Source: CAISIP01 sp041581405 (GTDB taxonomy: Bacteria; Pseudomonadota; Gammaproteobacteria; Burkholderiales; Burkholderiaceae_C). From it: a stretch of 5,142 bases of DNA. Below the pieces are notes generated by a model that worked only from the letters and a program-made list of their open reading frames with translations, did no database searches and was not told where the DNA came from. The stretch covers positions 1 to 5,142 of the forward strand of contig JBFIDI010000417.1 in the NCBI GenBank assembly GCA_041581405.1, written 5' to 3'. Made by a program: the position numbers and the translations under genes. Shown here one piece after another: positions 1 through 5,142 of the stretch (the first letter of the stretch is position 1; each line of letters opens with the position of its first letter).

Positions 1-1854
1 CTGCATCTTCAGCGGCTCCAGGATGTTCGGCCCCATCTCCTCGTCGGCCGCCAGGTCCTGGCCGATCTTCTTGATCAGCTTGCGCGCCTTCTCCAGGTCG
101 CTGTCGTAGGTGATGCCGATGGCCAGCTTGTCGATGACCCAGTCGCGGCTCATGTTCTGCACCGCCCCGAGTTCGCCGAACGGCACCGTATAGACCGGCC
201 CGCGGTGGTGGCGCAGCCGCACCGAACGCAGGCTGAACGACTCGACCGTGCCCTTGTAGCTGCCACTCTGGATGTATTCGCCGACCCGGAACGCGTCGTC
301 GAACAGGAAGAACACGCCGCTGACGATGTCCTTGACCAGCGTCTGCGCGCCGAATCCCACGGCGATGCCGACCACGCCGGCCCCGGCGACCATGGGCGCG
401 ATGTCGACCCCCAGCGCCGACAGCGCGGTGAGCACCGCGATCACCGCCAGCGTCACGAAGGACACATTGCGCACGATCGGCAACACGGTGCGCAGCCGGG
501 TCGCCTGGCCGGCATGGCTGCTGTCGCCGTCGCCGTCGCCCGTGGCCTGCACCTCGGCCAGGCGGCGCTCGATCATGGCCTTGAACACGAACCAGACGAG
601 ATCGGCGAACAAGGCGATGACGATGACGCTGAACAGGCCGCGCAGCACCAGCACCGACACCGACCCGCCACGCATCAGTTCCGCCACGTCGATGCCCATG
701 TTGCGCACCAGCACCACGCCGGCGGCGATGATCAGCACCAGCCGGATTGCGCGCACCACCGCCGCGGCCTGCACGCTGGGCACGACCGGTTCGTCCGCCG
801 GCGCGCCGGGCGTGCGTTGCAGATGGATGGCGATGGCATTGACCAGGCGCATGATGCCGTACACGCCCAGCACCAGCGCGCCGAGCCAGAACACCGCAAA
901 CGCCCCGACGATGCGTGCCAGCAGCAACACGACGAACGCGACCGTCAGCAGCCAGCCCACGGTCTTGTAGTGCTCGTTGCGCGGGCCGGGCCGGCGCCAC
1001 ACCATCTCCATGATCAGCGCCAGCTGCACCAGCGACAGGACATACGCGACCAGGCGCCAGACGCCCTCCTCGACGCCTTGCGCGATCAGCCATTCGATGA
1101 CCGCATAGATGAAAGCGAACCATGCCACGTTGAGCACCAGGCGCCGATGCCAGAACCAGGCTTCGGCTGTATCCAGCGGCAACATGCGGAACCTCTCGGC
1201 ACCGGGCGCGAACAGCAGGCGGCCTGACACCATCGCCATGCGCACCATGACGATGGCCGCCAGCAGGCGCAACAACGCGTCGCGCAAGGCCGGCGGCCAG
1301 TCGAAGGCGAGGAAGGCGCCGACGGTGCCGAGTGCGAATGCGGCCACCCAGCTGGAGCCGAAACCGAAACGCGCGAACATGGCGCGCAAGCGCTCGCCCG
1401 GCGTGTTCATCGGCGAGGCGATGATCCAGCGCCGCACGCCGCCCGAAACCATCCAGAACAGCCGCTCGACACCGAAACCCAGCGCCGCAAAGGCAGCCAG
1501 CAGCAGGAAGAAGTGGTCCACGCCATGGGTGGCCATCTCGCCGTGGACACGTGCCGCGGCATCGGCCAGCGCGCTGCGCACCTTGGGTACCGCCGCCGCG
1601 ACCGCCTGCAGGTGCGCGCGCATGCCGTCGATCTGCCCGGCCAACACGCCCTCTCCGTCGGCCACGGCAACCGCCGCGGCCGGCGACTCCCCCATGCCCG
1701 CACGCTGCTCTTCGATCCAGCGCTGCACCTCGGGGTCGGACAACATCTGCAACAAGGCCCGCACCTTGTCCGGTGCCGGCTCGGTGGCCGCGCATGCAAC
1801 GCTGGAGCACACCGCCAGCACCACGAGCAGCATGAACGAACGCAACATGCGCAT
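1..1854 (-). CDS. MscS-family mechanosensitive ion channel, YbiO-like, C-terminus cut by window edge
   Basis: This is an inner-membrane channel of the MscS family, which opens under membrane tension and releases solutes on osmotic downshock. The 618 codons in the window are uninterrupted and run off the left edge. Residues 1-23 form a signal peptide (basic start, hydrophobic core, A-C-A before ATEP). Residues 24-110 are mostly helical and include SDPEVQRW (39-46), a motif I recall from long YbiO-type members. Hydrophobic segments follow near 112-134, 167-185, 190-216, 239-257, 266-286, 298-338 (two), 364-383, 396-424 and 458-480. The Gly/Ala-rich pore helix is at 485-518, containing AGAGVVGIAVGFGAQ and then LVKDIVSGVFFLF. 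The MscS beta domain follows (GEYIQSG, GTVESFSLRSVRLR, YTVPFGEL). The C-terminal alpha/beta domain only begins (ITYDSDLEKARKLI). E. coli YbiO has about 741 residues, so 120 or more are probably missing. The ATG at 1854 is preferred because GGAG lies 7 nt upstream; ATGs at 1848 and 1833 are in the same frame. The family is clear; the paralogue assignment is tentative. Confidence 0.95.
   Translation of the reverse strand, partial: MRMLRSFMLLVVLAVCSSVACAATEPAPDKVRALLQMLSDPEVQRWIEEQRAGMGESPAAAVAVADGEGVLAGQIDGMRAHLQAVAAAVPKVRSALADAAARVHGEMATHGVDHFFLLLAAFAALGFGVERLFWMVSGGVRRWIIASPMNTPGERLRAMFARFGFGSSWVAAFALGTVGAFLAFDWPPALRDALLRLLAAIVMVRMAMVSGRLLFAPGAERFRMLPLDTAEAWFWHRRLVLNVAWFAFIYAVIEWLIAQGVEEGVWRLVAYVLSLVQLALIMEMVWRRPGPRNEHYKTVGWLLTVAFVVLLLARIVGAFAVFWLGALVLGVYGIMRLVNAIAIHLQRTPGAPADEPVVPSVQAAAVVRAIRLVLIIAAGVVLVRNMGIDVAELMRGGSVSVLVLRGLFSVIVIALFADLVWFVFKAMIERRLAEVQATGDGDGDSSHAGQATRLRTVLPIVRNVSFVTLAVIAVLTALSALGVDIAPMVAGAGVVGIAVGFGAQTLVKDIVSGVFFLFDDAFRVGEYIQSGSYKGTVESFSLRSVRLRHHRGPVYTVPFGELGAVQNMSRDWVIDKLAIGITYDSDLEKARKLIKKIGQDLAADEEMGPNILEPLKMQ
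523..540 (-). repeat. Three tandem GGCGAC hexamers encoding GDGDGD in the MscS channel
   Basis: Three exact tandem copies of a 6-nt unit encode residues 439-444 of the channel. They lie in the hydrophilic loop between the segment at 396-424 and the segment entering the MscS core at 458. Such hexamers can gain or lose copies in frame, so the loop length may vary between strains. There is no sign of function. Confidence 0.6.
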
Positions 1855-1861
1855 GAGAAGG

Positions 1862-1865
1862 CTCC
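1862..1865 (-). promoter_or_regulatory. Ribosome binding site of the MscS channel gene
   Basis: On the minus strand GGAG stands 7 nt before the ATG at 1854, but 13 nt before the next in-frame ATG at 1848. This spacing selects 1854 as the start. Confidence 0.6.
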
Positions 1866-1893
1866 GAAGAGATTGAAAGGGGAACGACGGGCC

Positions 1894-1899
1894 ATTCTA
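1894..1899 (-). promoter_or_regulatory. Possible -10 box of a sigma-70-type promoter for the MscS gene
   Basis: The minus strand reads TAGAAT, five of six matches to TATAAT, 39 nt before the MscS start codon. Transcription from it would give a leader of roughly 30 nt containing the GGAG site. No good -35 box lies at the normal spacing: the best TTGnnn match, TTGCCG, is 26 nt upstream, which is too far, and at 16 nt there is only CCGGCA. The promoter could depend on an activator, or the box could be chance. Confidence 0.35.
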
Positions 1900-1948
1900 G
1901 GGTCGGCCCACGGTCTGCCGGGGTACGGCAAACTGACCGGTGCAGATA

Positions 1949-1964
1949 CCGCCATGGGAGGCGG
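1949..1964. repeat. Weak inverted repeat, CCGCC with loop and GGCGG
   Basis: A 5-bp perfect stem encloses a 6-nt loop in the gap before the MscS gene, upstream of the possible -10 box. There is no T-tract in either direction. A stem this short is expected by chance in GC-rich sequence; it is listed only because the gap holds little else. Confidence 0.2.
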
Positions 1965-1989
1965 CCCGCGGTTTCCTGCTGCTGCATCG

Positions 1990-2005
1990 CGGCTGCAAGC
2001 AACCG
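1990..2005. repeat. Short inverted repeat with a 6-bp stem and tetraloop
   Basis: On the minus strand CGGTTG-CTTG-CAGCCG can fold into a 6-bp stem with one G-U pair and a 4-nt loop. It lies about 60 nt after the stop of the small exported-protein gene. No run of T follows, so it does not look like an intrinsic terminator. It might be a weak 3'-end hairpin, or chance in GC-rich DNA. Confidence 0.3.
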
Positions 2006-2065
2006 AATCGCAGTGTGTCGGCCGCCGAATGGCGATACGGCACGCAATCCACGATGCGAATATGC

Positions 2066-2407
2066 TCACTCGCAGCGCATGCGCCCCTTGACCATCAGGC
2101 AACTCCTGCCGTCACGCCGGATGAACACCCCGGCGTCGGCGCGGTCGTAACGCATGCCGAACTCGTCCCAGCAGCCGCCGGGGTCGCAACTCACGATCAG
2201 CATGCCGGGTCCTGGCGCGGGTACGACGGGAGGCAACTGCAGCGGCGCGTCTGCCGGCAGCGATTCAGCCGGCGTCCCGTCTGCCGGCGGCGGTGCCGTC
2301 GGCAACTGCGCCACGGCAACGCCCTGACCCGCCAACACCAGCAGGCCCGGCAGCACGGCAGACCTCCACCGCACGACTCCGGCCTCCGTGCGGCGTCGCC
2401 CGTTCAT
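2066..2407 (-). CDS. Small exported proline-rich protein with a four-cysteine C-terminal domain, function unknown
   Basis: The predicted protein has 113 residues. Residues 1-33 look like a Sec signal peptide: a basic start (RRR at 4-6, R13, R15), a hydrophobic stretch (17-30) and an AVA site before Gln34. Residues 35-68 are a flexible Pro/Ala-rich linker. The compact C-terminal part (70-113) has Cys74, Cys79, Cys103 and Cys112 in the pattern C-x4-CW...G-x-x-Y...DGR-x-C...C. Two disulfides in the periplasm are plausible but not shown. There is no lipobox cysteine, so it is not an obvious lipoprotein. I recall similar short exported proteins in other proteobacteria but know no function. Its ATG overlaps the cyclase stop codon as ATGA, implying translational coupling. 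A GTG at codon 12, behind a purine-rich stretch, is a possible alternative start. Being last in a phosphorelay operon, it may be a periplasmic partner of the sensor; this is inference. Confidence 0.8.
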   Translation of the reverse strand: MNGRRRTEAGVVRWRSAVLPGLLVLAGQGVAVAQLPTAPPPADGTPAESLPADAPLQLPPVVPAPGPGMLIVSCDPGGCWDEFGMRYDRADAGVFIRRDGRSCLMVKGRMRCE

Positions 2408-3447
2408 CGTTGCGCCTGCGCCTCGACGGCGAATACCGGCACGGCCAGTGACTTGCCCTTGAACAAGACGTCGCCGAGCGGCTCCAGCGACAACTGCCCG
2501 CCCAGCGCCGCCTGCGTCGCGCCATCGACCAAGATGCCGCGTTGCGCCTGCTTGGTATGCGCCTCCAGCCGCGCTGCAAGATTGACGGTATCGCCGATGC
2601 AGGTATAGGTGGCGCGTTGCTGCGTACCGGTGTAGCCGGCCACGACCTCGCCCGATGCGATGCCGATGCCGATGCGGATCGGCTCCTTGCCCAGGCCGAC
2701 CCGCTCGACGTTGAACAACGCGATCATCTCCACCATGTCCAGCGCCGCGCGCACCGCCGCCAGCGGCGCGTCGTCCAGCGGCTGCGGCGCGCCGAAGATC
2801 GCCATCAGCCCGTCGCCGATCATCTGGTTCACGACGCCCCCCTGCCCGGTGATCGCATCGAACATCAGCGTGTAGTAGGTGTTGAGCAGCTCGATCGTAT
2901 CCTCCGGCGGCTGCGACTCCACCAGCGACGTGAAACCGCGGATGTCGGAGAACATCACCGTGGCCTGCACCCGGCGCCCACCCAGCGCAAAACCCGACTG
3001 CTCCATGTCGTCGGCCACCTCCGAAGTGGCGAATCGCTTGACCAGCTCCTTCTGCTGGTCGCGCAGGCGCTTTTTCTCCAGGCTGGAATCGATGCGGGCC
3101 TTGAGCAGCACCGGATTGACCGGCTTGTTCAGGTAGTCGTCCGCGCCCAGCTCGATGCAGCGCACGATGTCCTGCAGGCCTTCGAGCGAACTCGTCACGA
3201 TGACCGGGATGTCGCGCAGCTTGCCGTCGCCCACCATCTGCTCGAGCACGCCGAAGCCGTCGAGCTCGGGCATCTCCATGTCCAGCAGCACCAGGTCGAA
3301 GGATTCGGCGCGCAGCATCTCCAGCGCCACGCGGCCGTTCTCGGCACTGGACACCCGATGCCCCTGCAGCTCCAGGCTGCGCGTCAGCAGCAGGCGGTTG
3401 ACCTTGTTGTCGTCGGCCACCAGCAGCCGCGCGCCGCGCTCAGCCAT
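2404..3447 (-). CDS. Response regulator with class III adenylate/guanylate cyclase output domain
   Basis: The predicted protein has 347 residues and is cytosolic. The N-terminal receiver domain (about 6-122) has the acidic pair Asp12/Asp13, phospho-acceptor Asp56 in VLLDMEMPELDG, Thr85 and Lys108 in LNKP, so it looks competent. A charged helical linker (about 122-158, with LVKRFATSEVADDM) resembles the signal-transmitting helix usual before bacterial class III cyclases. The cyclase domain (about 160-340) has MFSDIRGFTS and IGDGLMAIFGAP, whose Asp168 and Asp212 are the expected metal ligands, and YTCIGDTVNLAARLE with Asn289 and Arg293 for catalysis. By motif alignment the two purine-selecting positions are Gln208 (usually Lys in adenylate cyclases) and Thr282 (usually Asp or Thr). 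ATP versus GTP preference therefore cannot be called. The start is supported by AGGAA 7 nt upstream, and the gene overlaps the Hpt gene by 8 nt. It probably receives phosphate from that Hpt protein and makes a cyclic nucleotide. Confidence 0.93.
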   Translation of the reverse strand: MAERGARLLVADDNKVNRLLLTRSLELQGHRVSSAENGRVALEMLRAESFDLVLLDMEMPELDGFGVLEQMVGDGKLRDIPVIVTSSLEGLQDIVRCIELGADDYLNKPVNPVLLKARIDSSLEKKRLRDQQKELVKRFATSEVADDMEQSGFALGGRRVQATVMFSDIRGFTSLVESQPPEDTIELLNTYYTLMFDAITGQGGVVNQMIGDGLMAIFGAPQPLDDAPLAAVRAALDMVEMIALFNVERVGLGKEPIRIGIGIASGEVVAGYTGTQQRATYTCIGDTVNLAARLEAHTKQAQRGILVDGATQAALGGQLSLEPLGDVLFKGKSLAVPVFAVEAQAQR

Positions 3448-3775
3448 TGCGCAGTTCCTGCAGCGCGGCGGCGACCTTGCGGTATTCGGCCTCGAGCGCG
3501 TCGAGCGGCGCGGTGTCGACGATCAGGCCGCCCAGCTCGAGCTTGCGCGCCAGCGCGGCCAGCCGCGTGGCGCCGAAGGTGTGTGCATTGGACTTGAGCG
3601 AATGCGCCGCGCGCCGGAACGCGTCGGCATCCGGACCGGCATGCGCGCTGCGCATCGCGGCGAGCATGCCCGGCGCCTCCTCCAGGAAGGTGGCTATCAG
3701 TTCGGCCACGAAGTCGGAGCCGGCGGCGTCCTGCAGTTCCGCAAAGGTCGTCGCATCGATCGTTGGATCCGTCAT
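3440..3775 (-). CDS. Stand-alone histidine phosphotransfer (Hpt) protein
   Basis: This 111-residue cytosolic protein has the length and helical make-up of a single Hpt domain. Hpt proteins carry phosphate between receiver domains and have no catalytic centre of their own. The phospho-accepting residue is His58 in RRAAHSLKSNAHTFGA, a clear match to the family motif AHxLKGxxxxxG, with Lys61 in place and Ser62 in place of the usual Gly. Helices before it (ELIATFLEEAPGMLAAMRSA) and after it (ATRLAALARKLE, LDALEAEYRKVAAALQEL) fit the four-helix bundle. AGGAG lies 9 nt before the ATG, inside the end of the kinase gene. The gene sits 3 nt after the hybrid kinase, which carries receivers but no Hpt domain in the window, and overlaps the REC-cyclase. 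The obvious role is the relay step between them. Exchange with other receivers in the cell is possible. Confidence 0.93.
   Translation of the reverse strand: MTDPTIDATTFAELQDAAGSDFVAELIATFLEEAPGMLAAMRSAHAGPDADAFRRAAHSLKSNAHTFGATRLAALARKLELGGLIVDTAPLDALEAEYRKVAAALQELRNG
3455..3459 (-). promoter_or_regulatory. Ribosome binding site of the cyclase gene, inside the Hpt gene
   Basis: AGGAA stands 7 nt before the cyclase ATG at 3447, within the last codons of the Hpt gene. It supports this start despite the 8-nt overlap of the two genes, and fits translation of the cyclase by ribosomes finishing the Hpt frame. Confidence 0.6.
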
Positions 3776-3778
3776 GGT

Positions 3779-5142
3779 TCAGTGCTCCTTGCGTGCTCGG
3801 CTGTCGTTCAGGGCCTCGACCAACTGGTCGACGCGGATCGGCTTGGTCAGGTAATCGTCCATGCCCGCGGCCAGGCAGGCCTCGCGGTCGCCCTGCATCG
3901 CATTGGCCGTCATCGCGATGATGCGCGGACGCTGGCCCTCCGGCCAGCGGGCCGTGATGCGGCGCGCTGCCTCCAGGCCGTCCATCTCGGGCATCTGCAC
4001 GTCCATCAGCACCACATCGTACGTCTGGCGCTCGAGCGACTCAACCGCCTCGACGCCGTTGCCGGCCAGATCCGCGCGATACCCCATCTGCTGCAGCAGC
4101 CGCAGCGCCAGCTTCTGGTTCACCACGTTGTCCTCGGCCAGCAGGATGCGCAGCGGATGGCGTTTGGCCAGCTCCGCGTCGATCTTCGGCTTGACCGGCG
4201 CCGTCGCCGGTTTCGGCGCCTCCTCGCCCTCGCCCAGCAGGCCGACCAGCGTGTCGAACAGCTGCGACTGGCGCAGCGGCTTGCCCATGTAGGCACTGAA
4301 CAGTCCTTGTGTATCTCCCGCCTCGCGCCGGCCGAGTGAACTGAACAGAACCATTGGCAGGTCCGGGCGCAGCTTGCGGATCTTGCCGGCCAGCGTCAGG
4401 CCGTCCATCTCGGGCATATGCATGTCGAGCACGGCCAGGTCGAATGTCTCCGCGTCCTCCTTGAGCCAGCCCAGCGCCTTGGCGGCGGAGTCGGTATCGC
4501 GCACCACCATGCCCCACTTGCCGCTTTGCAGCGCCAGCACCCTGCGATTGGTCGCGTTGTCGTCCACCACCAGCATGCGTTTGCCGGCCAGCGCCGGTTG
4601 CTGCCCCAGGAACTCGCGCCGGTTCGCCGTCGGCGATTCGGCCACCGGCGCGACGATGCTGAACCGGAACGTCGAGCCCTTTCCCTGTCCCTCGCTGCTG
4701 GCGGTCATCGTGCCGCCCATCAGCTCGGCCAGTCGTTTGCTGATCGCCAGGCCCAGGCCAGTGCCACCGTACTTGCGCGTCGTCGACGAGTCGGCTTGCG
4801 AGAACGACTGGAACAGCCGCGCCATGCCCTGCTCGGACAGGCCGATGCCGGTATCGCGGATCGCGAATGTCAATTCGAATGTCGGGCCAAGGGGGTCACC
4901 AGTGGCCGGATTGCCTGTGGTTGAGCCTGGATCGGTCTGCCGTTCCTTTGCGTGCGCGGCTTCGACAGGGCCTGTCCTGAGCTTGTCGATGGGCTCAGCC
5001 CGAACGGGGATGTGATGGGCGGGTGCGTGATCGGCTGGCGCGGGCTCAGCCCCAGCGGGAGTGTGTTCGGCTGGCGCGGGCCGTGCAGACACGGTCAACA
5101 CCACCTCGCCCTGCTCGGTGAACTTCACCGCGTTGGCCAGCA
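3779..5142 (-). CDS. Hybrid sensor histidine kinase with two receiver domains, N-terminus cut by window edge
   Basis: The last 453 codons of a large hybrid kinase are present; the sensor, dimerisation domain and phospho-accepting His lie beyond the right edge. Numbering from the first full codon (5140), the sequence opens in the ATP-binding N box (LANAVKFT, Asn3). Next come an insert at about 20-85, the G1 box DTGIG (96-100), the F-box region FQSFSQADSSTTRKYGG and the G2 box GTGLGL (126-131). Receiver 1 (about 188-303) has Asp193/Asp194, phospho-acceptor Asp239 and Lys287. Receiver 2 (about 330-447) has Glu336/Asp337, Asp380 and Lys433. Both receivers look competent. A GTG at 5128 could be mistaken for a start, but it encodes the Val of the N box, so the gene must begin further right. 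There is no Hpt domain at the C-terminus; the next gene supplies one. The likely role is to autophosphorylate on an unknown signal and pass phosphate to its receivers, then to the Hpt protein. The Pro/Ala/His-rich insert is unusual for this fold. Confidence 0.95.
   Translation of the reverse strand, partial: LANAVKFTEQGEVVLTVSARPAPAEHTPAGAEPAPADHAPAHHIPVRAEPIDKLRTGPVEAAHAKERQTDPGSTTGNPATGDPLGPTFELTFAIRDTGIGLSEQGMARLFQSFSQADSSTTRKYGGTGLGLAISKRLAELMGGTMTASSEGQGKGSTFRFSIVAPVAESPTANRREFLGQQPALAGKRMLVVDDNATNRRVLALQSGKWGMVVRDTDSAAKALGWLKEDAETFDLAVLDMHMPEMDGLTLAGKIRKLRPDLPMVLFSSLGRREAGDTQGLFSAYMGKPLRQSQLFDTLVGLLGEGEEAPKPATAPVKPKIDAELAKRHPLRILLAEDNVVNQKLALRLLQQMGYRADLAGNGVEAVESLERQTYDVVLMDVQMPEMDGLEAARRITARWPEGQRPRIIAMTANAMQGDREACLAAGMDDYLTKPIRVDQLVEALNDSRARKEH
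3785..3789 (-). promoter_or_regulatory. Ribosome binding site of the Hpt gene, inside the kinase gene
   Basis: AGGAG stands 9 nt before the ATG at 3775 and lies in the last codons of the kinase. This strong site fixes the Hpt start. Confidence 0.65.
4960..5007. repeat. REP-like palindromic element read in frame inside the kinase gene
   Basis: About 48 bp contain nested inverted repeats: TCGACA (4962-4967) with TGTCGA (4984-4989), the palindrome GACAGG-G-CCTGTC (4964-4976), CTGAGC (4977-4982) with GCTCAG (4993-4998), and GGGCT-C-AGCCC (4991-5001). The words TTCGACA, GAGCTTGTCGA and CGAACGG match, from memory, a dispersed palindrome common in proteobacterial genomes, where it is often mistranslated as 'FDKLRTG' or 'RAEPVEA'. 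Here the kinase frame reads VRAEPIDKLRTGPVEAA through it without a stop. The identification as a dispersed repeat rests on recall; the palindromes are seen directly. Confidence 0.75.
4991..5081. repeat. Imperfect tandem duplication in the kinase insert
   Basis: TCGGCTGGCGCGGGC occurs exactly at 5031-5045 and 5067-5081; with the preceding bases the match is 18 of 19. GGGCTCAGCCC occurs exactly at 4991-5001 and 5042-5052. The two units differ by 15 nt, or five codons, so the reading frame is kept. In protein the copies read PAPAEHTPAGAEP and PAPADHAPAHHIPVRAEP. The inner end of one unit coincides with the palindromic element, suggesting that duplication spread part of that element. Confidence 0.7.

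Larger units (their letters stand above)
1855..2065 (-). other. Intergenic region between the signalling operon and the MscS gene
   Basis: These 211 nt separate the stop of the small exported-protein gene from the MscS start. I find no credible gene on either strand; the open frames crossing the region are extensions of antisense shadows. It holds a -10-like box and two weak hairpins, but no hairpin followed by a U-tract. It is therefore unclear whether transcription of the signalling operon stops here or reads through into the channel gene. Confidence 0.6.

Noticed and set aside
205..1227. Long plus-strand open frame (340 codons), rich in His, Gln, Arg and Asp
   Set aside because: It lies fully antisense to the MscS gene. 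Its odd composition is what GC-rich coding DNA gives when read on the other strand, and it shows no domain.
1990..2005. Intrinsic terminator after the signalling operon
   Set aside because: The stem has only 6 bp with one G-U pair and no T-tract follows, so it is listed only as an inverted repeat.
1407..2102. Minus-strand open frame (231 codons) covering the MscS start and the intergenic gap
   Set aside because: It overlaps the MscS frame on the same strand. Its product is rich in Cys, Arg and Trp with no domain, while the MscS frame has a signal peptide and a ribosome binding site.
2066..2407. Small exported protein as a lipoprotein
   Set aside because: No cysteine lies at the end of the signal peptide; the first is Cys74, and the cleavage site AVA before Gln34 fits ordinary Sec export.
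2542..3597. Long plus-strand open frame (351 codons), rich in His, Gln and Arg
   Set aside because: It is antisense to the cyclase and Hpt genes, whose motifs are unmistakable, and it has no recognisable domain.
3155..4339. Long plus-strand open frame (394 codons)
   Set aside because: It spans three genes on the other strand, including the well-defined Hpt gene and the second receiver domain. It is a composition shadow.
4041..4517. Minus-strand open frame (158 codons) inside the kinase gene
   Set aside because: It is an alternative frame across the two receiver domains. The protein is low-complexity Gly/Arg/Ala without motifs.
4957..5085. CRISPR array or insertion sequence end
   Set aside because: The repeats are imperfect and nested, lack regular spacers, have no transposase nearby and are read in frame through the kinase. 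A REP-like element with a duplication explains them better.
5126..5128. GTG as start codon of the hybrid kinase
   Set aside because: It encodes the Val inside the N box LANAVKFT. The frame stays open to the window edge, and a kinase cannot begin in the middle of its ATP-binding motif.

Overview
The window is GC-rich DNA with five genes, all on the minus strand, so transcription runs from the right edge to the left. The GC content, the gene types and an 'FDKLR'-type palindromic repeat inside a coding region suggest a proteobacterium. I lean towards a gammaproteobacterium of the Xanthomonadales (Lysobacteraceae/Rhodanobacteraceae), but no marker gene here proves this.

The right two thirds (about 2066-5142) is a tightly packed signalling operon. 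In order of transcription it holds: a hybrid sensor histidine kinase with two receiver domains, cut by the right edge inside its ATP-binding domain; a stand-alone histidine phosphotransfer (Hpt) protein 3 nt further on; a response regulator whose output is a class III nucleotide cyclase, overlapping the Hpt gene by 8 nt; and a small exported, proline-rich, four-cysteine protein of unknown function, overlapping the cyclase gene by 4 nt (ATGA). Together these parts could form a complete phosphorelay: His (kinase) to Asp (kinase receiver) to His (Hpt) to Asp (cyclase receiver), with a cyclic nucleotide as output. The sensory part of the kinase and the operon promoter lie outside the window.

A gap of 211 nt (1855-2065) separates this operon from the last gene. 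It holds no gene, a -10-like box and two weak hairpins without U-tracts. The left third is a large MscS-family mechanosensitive channel of the YbiO-like type, with a signal peptide, a helical periplasmic N-terminus, about ten membrane segments and a typical MscS pore helix. Its C-terminus is cut by the left edge.

The most unusual feature is in the kinase. Between its N box and its DTGIG (G1) box lies an insert of about 65 residues. This insert is built from a REP-like palindromic element read in frame and an adjoining imperfect tandem duplication. Second in interest are the cyclase's Gln at the position that usually holds the purine-selecting Lys, and the uncharacterised exported cysteine protein coupled to the cyclase.
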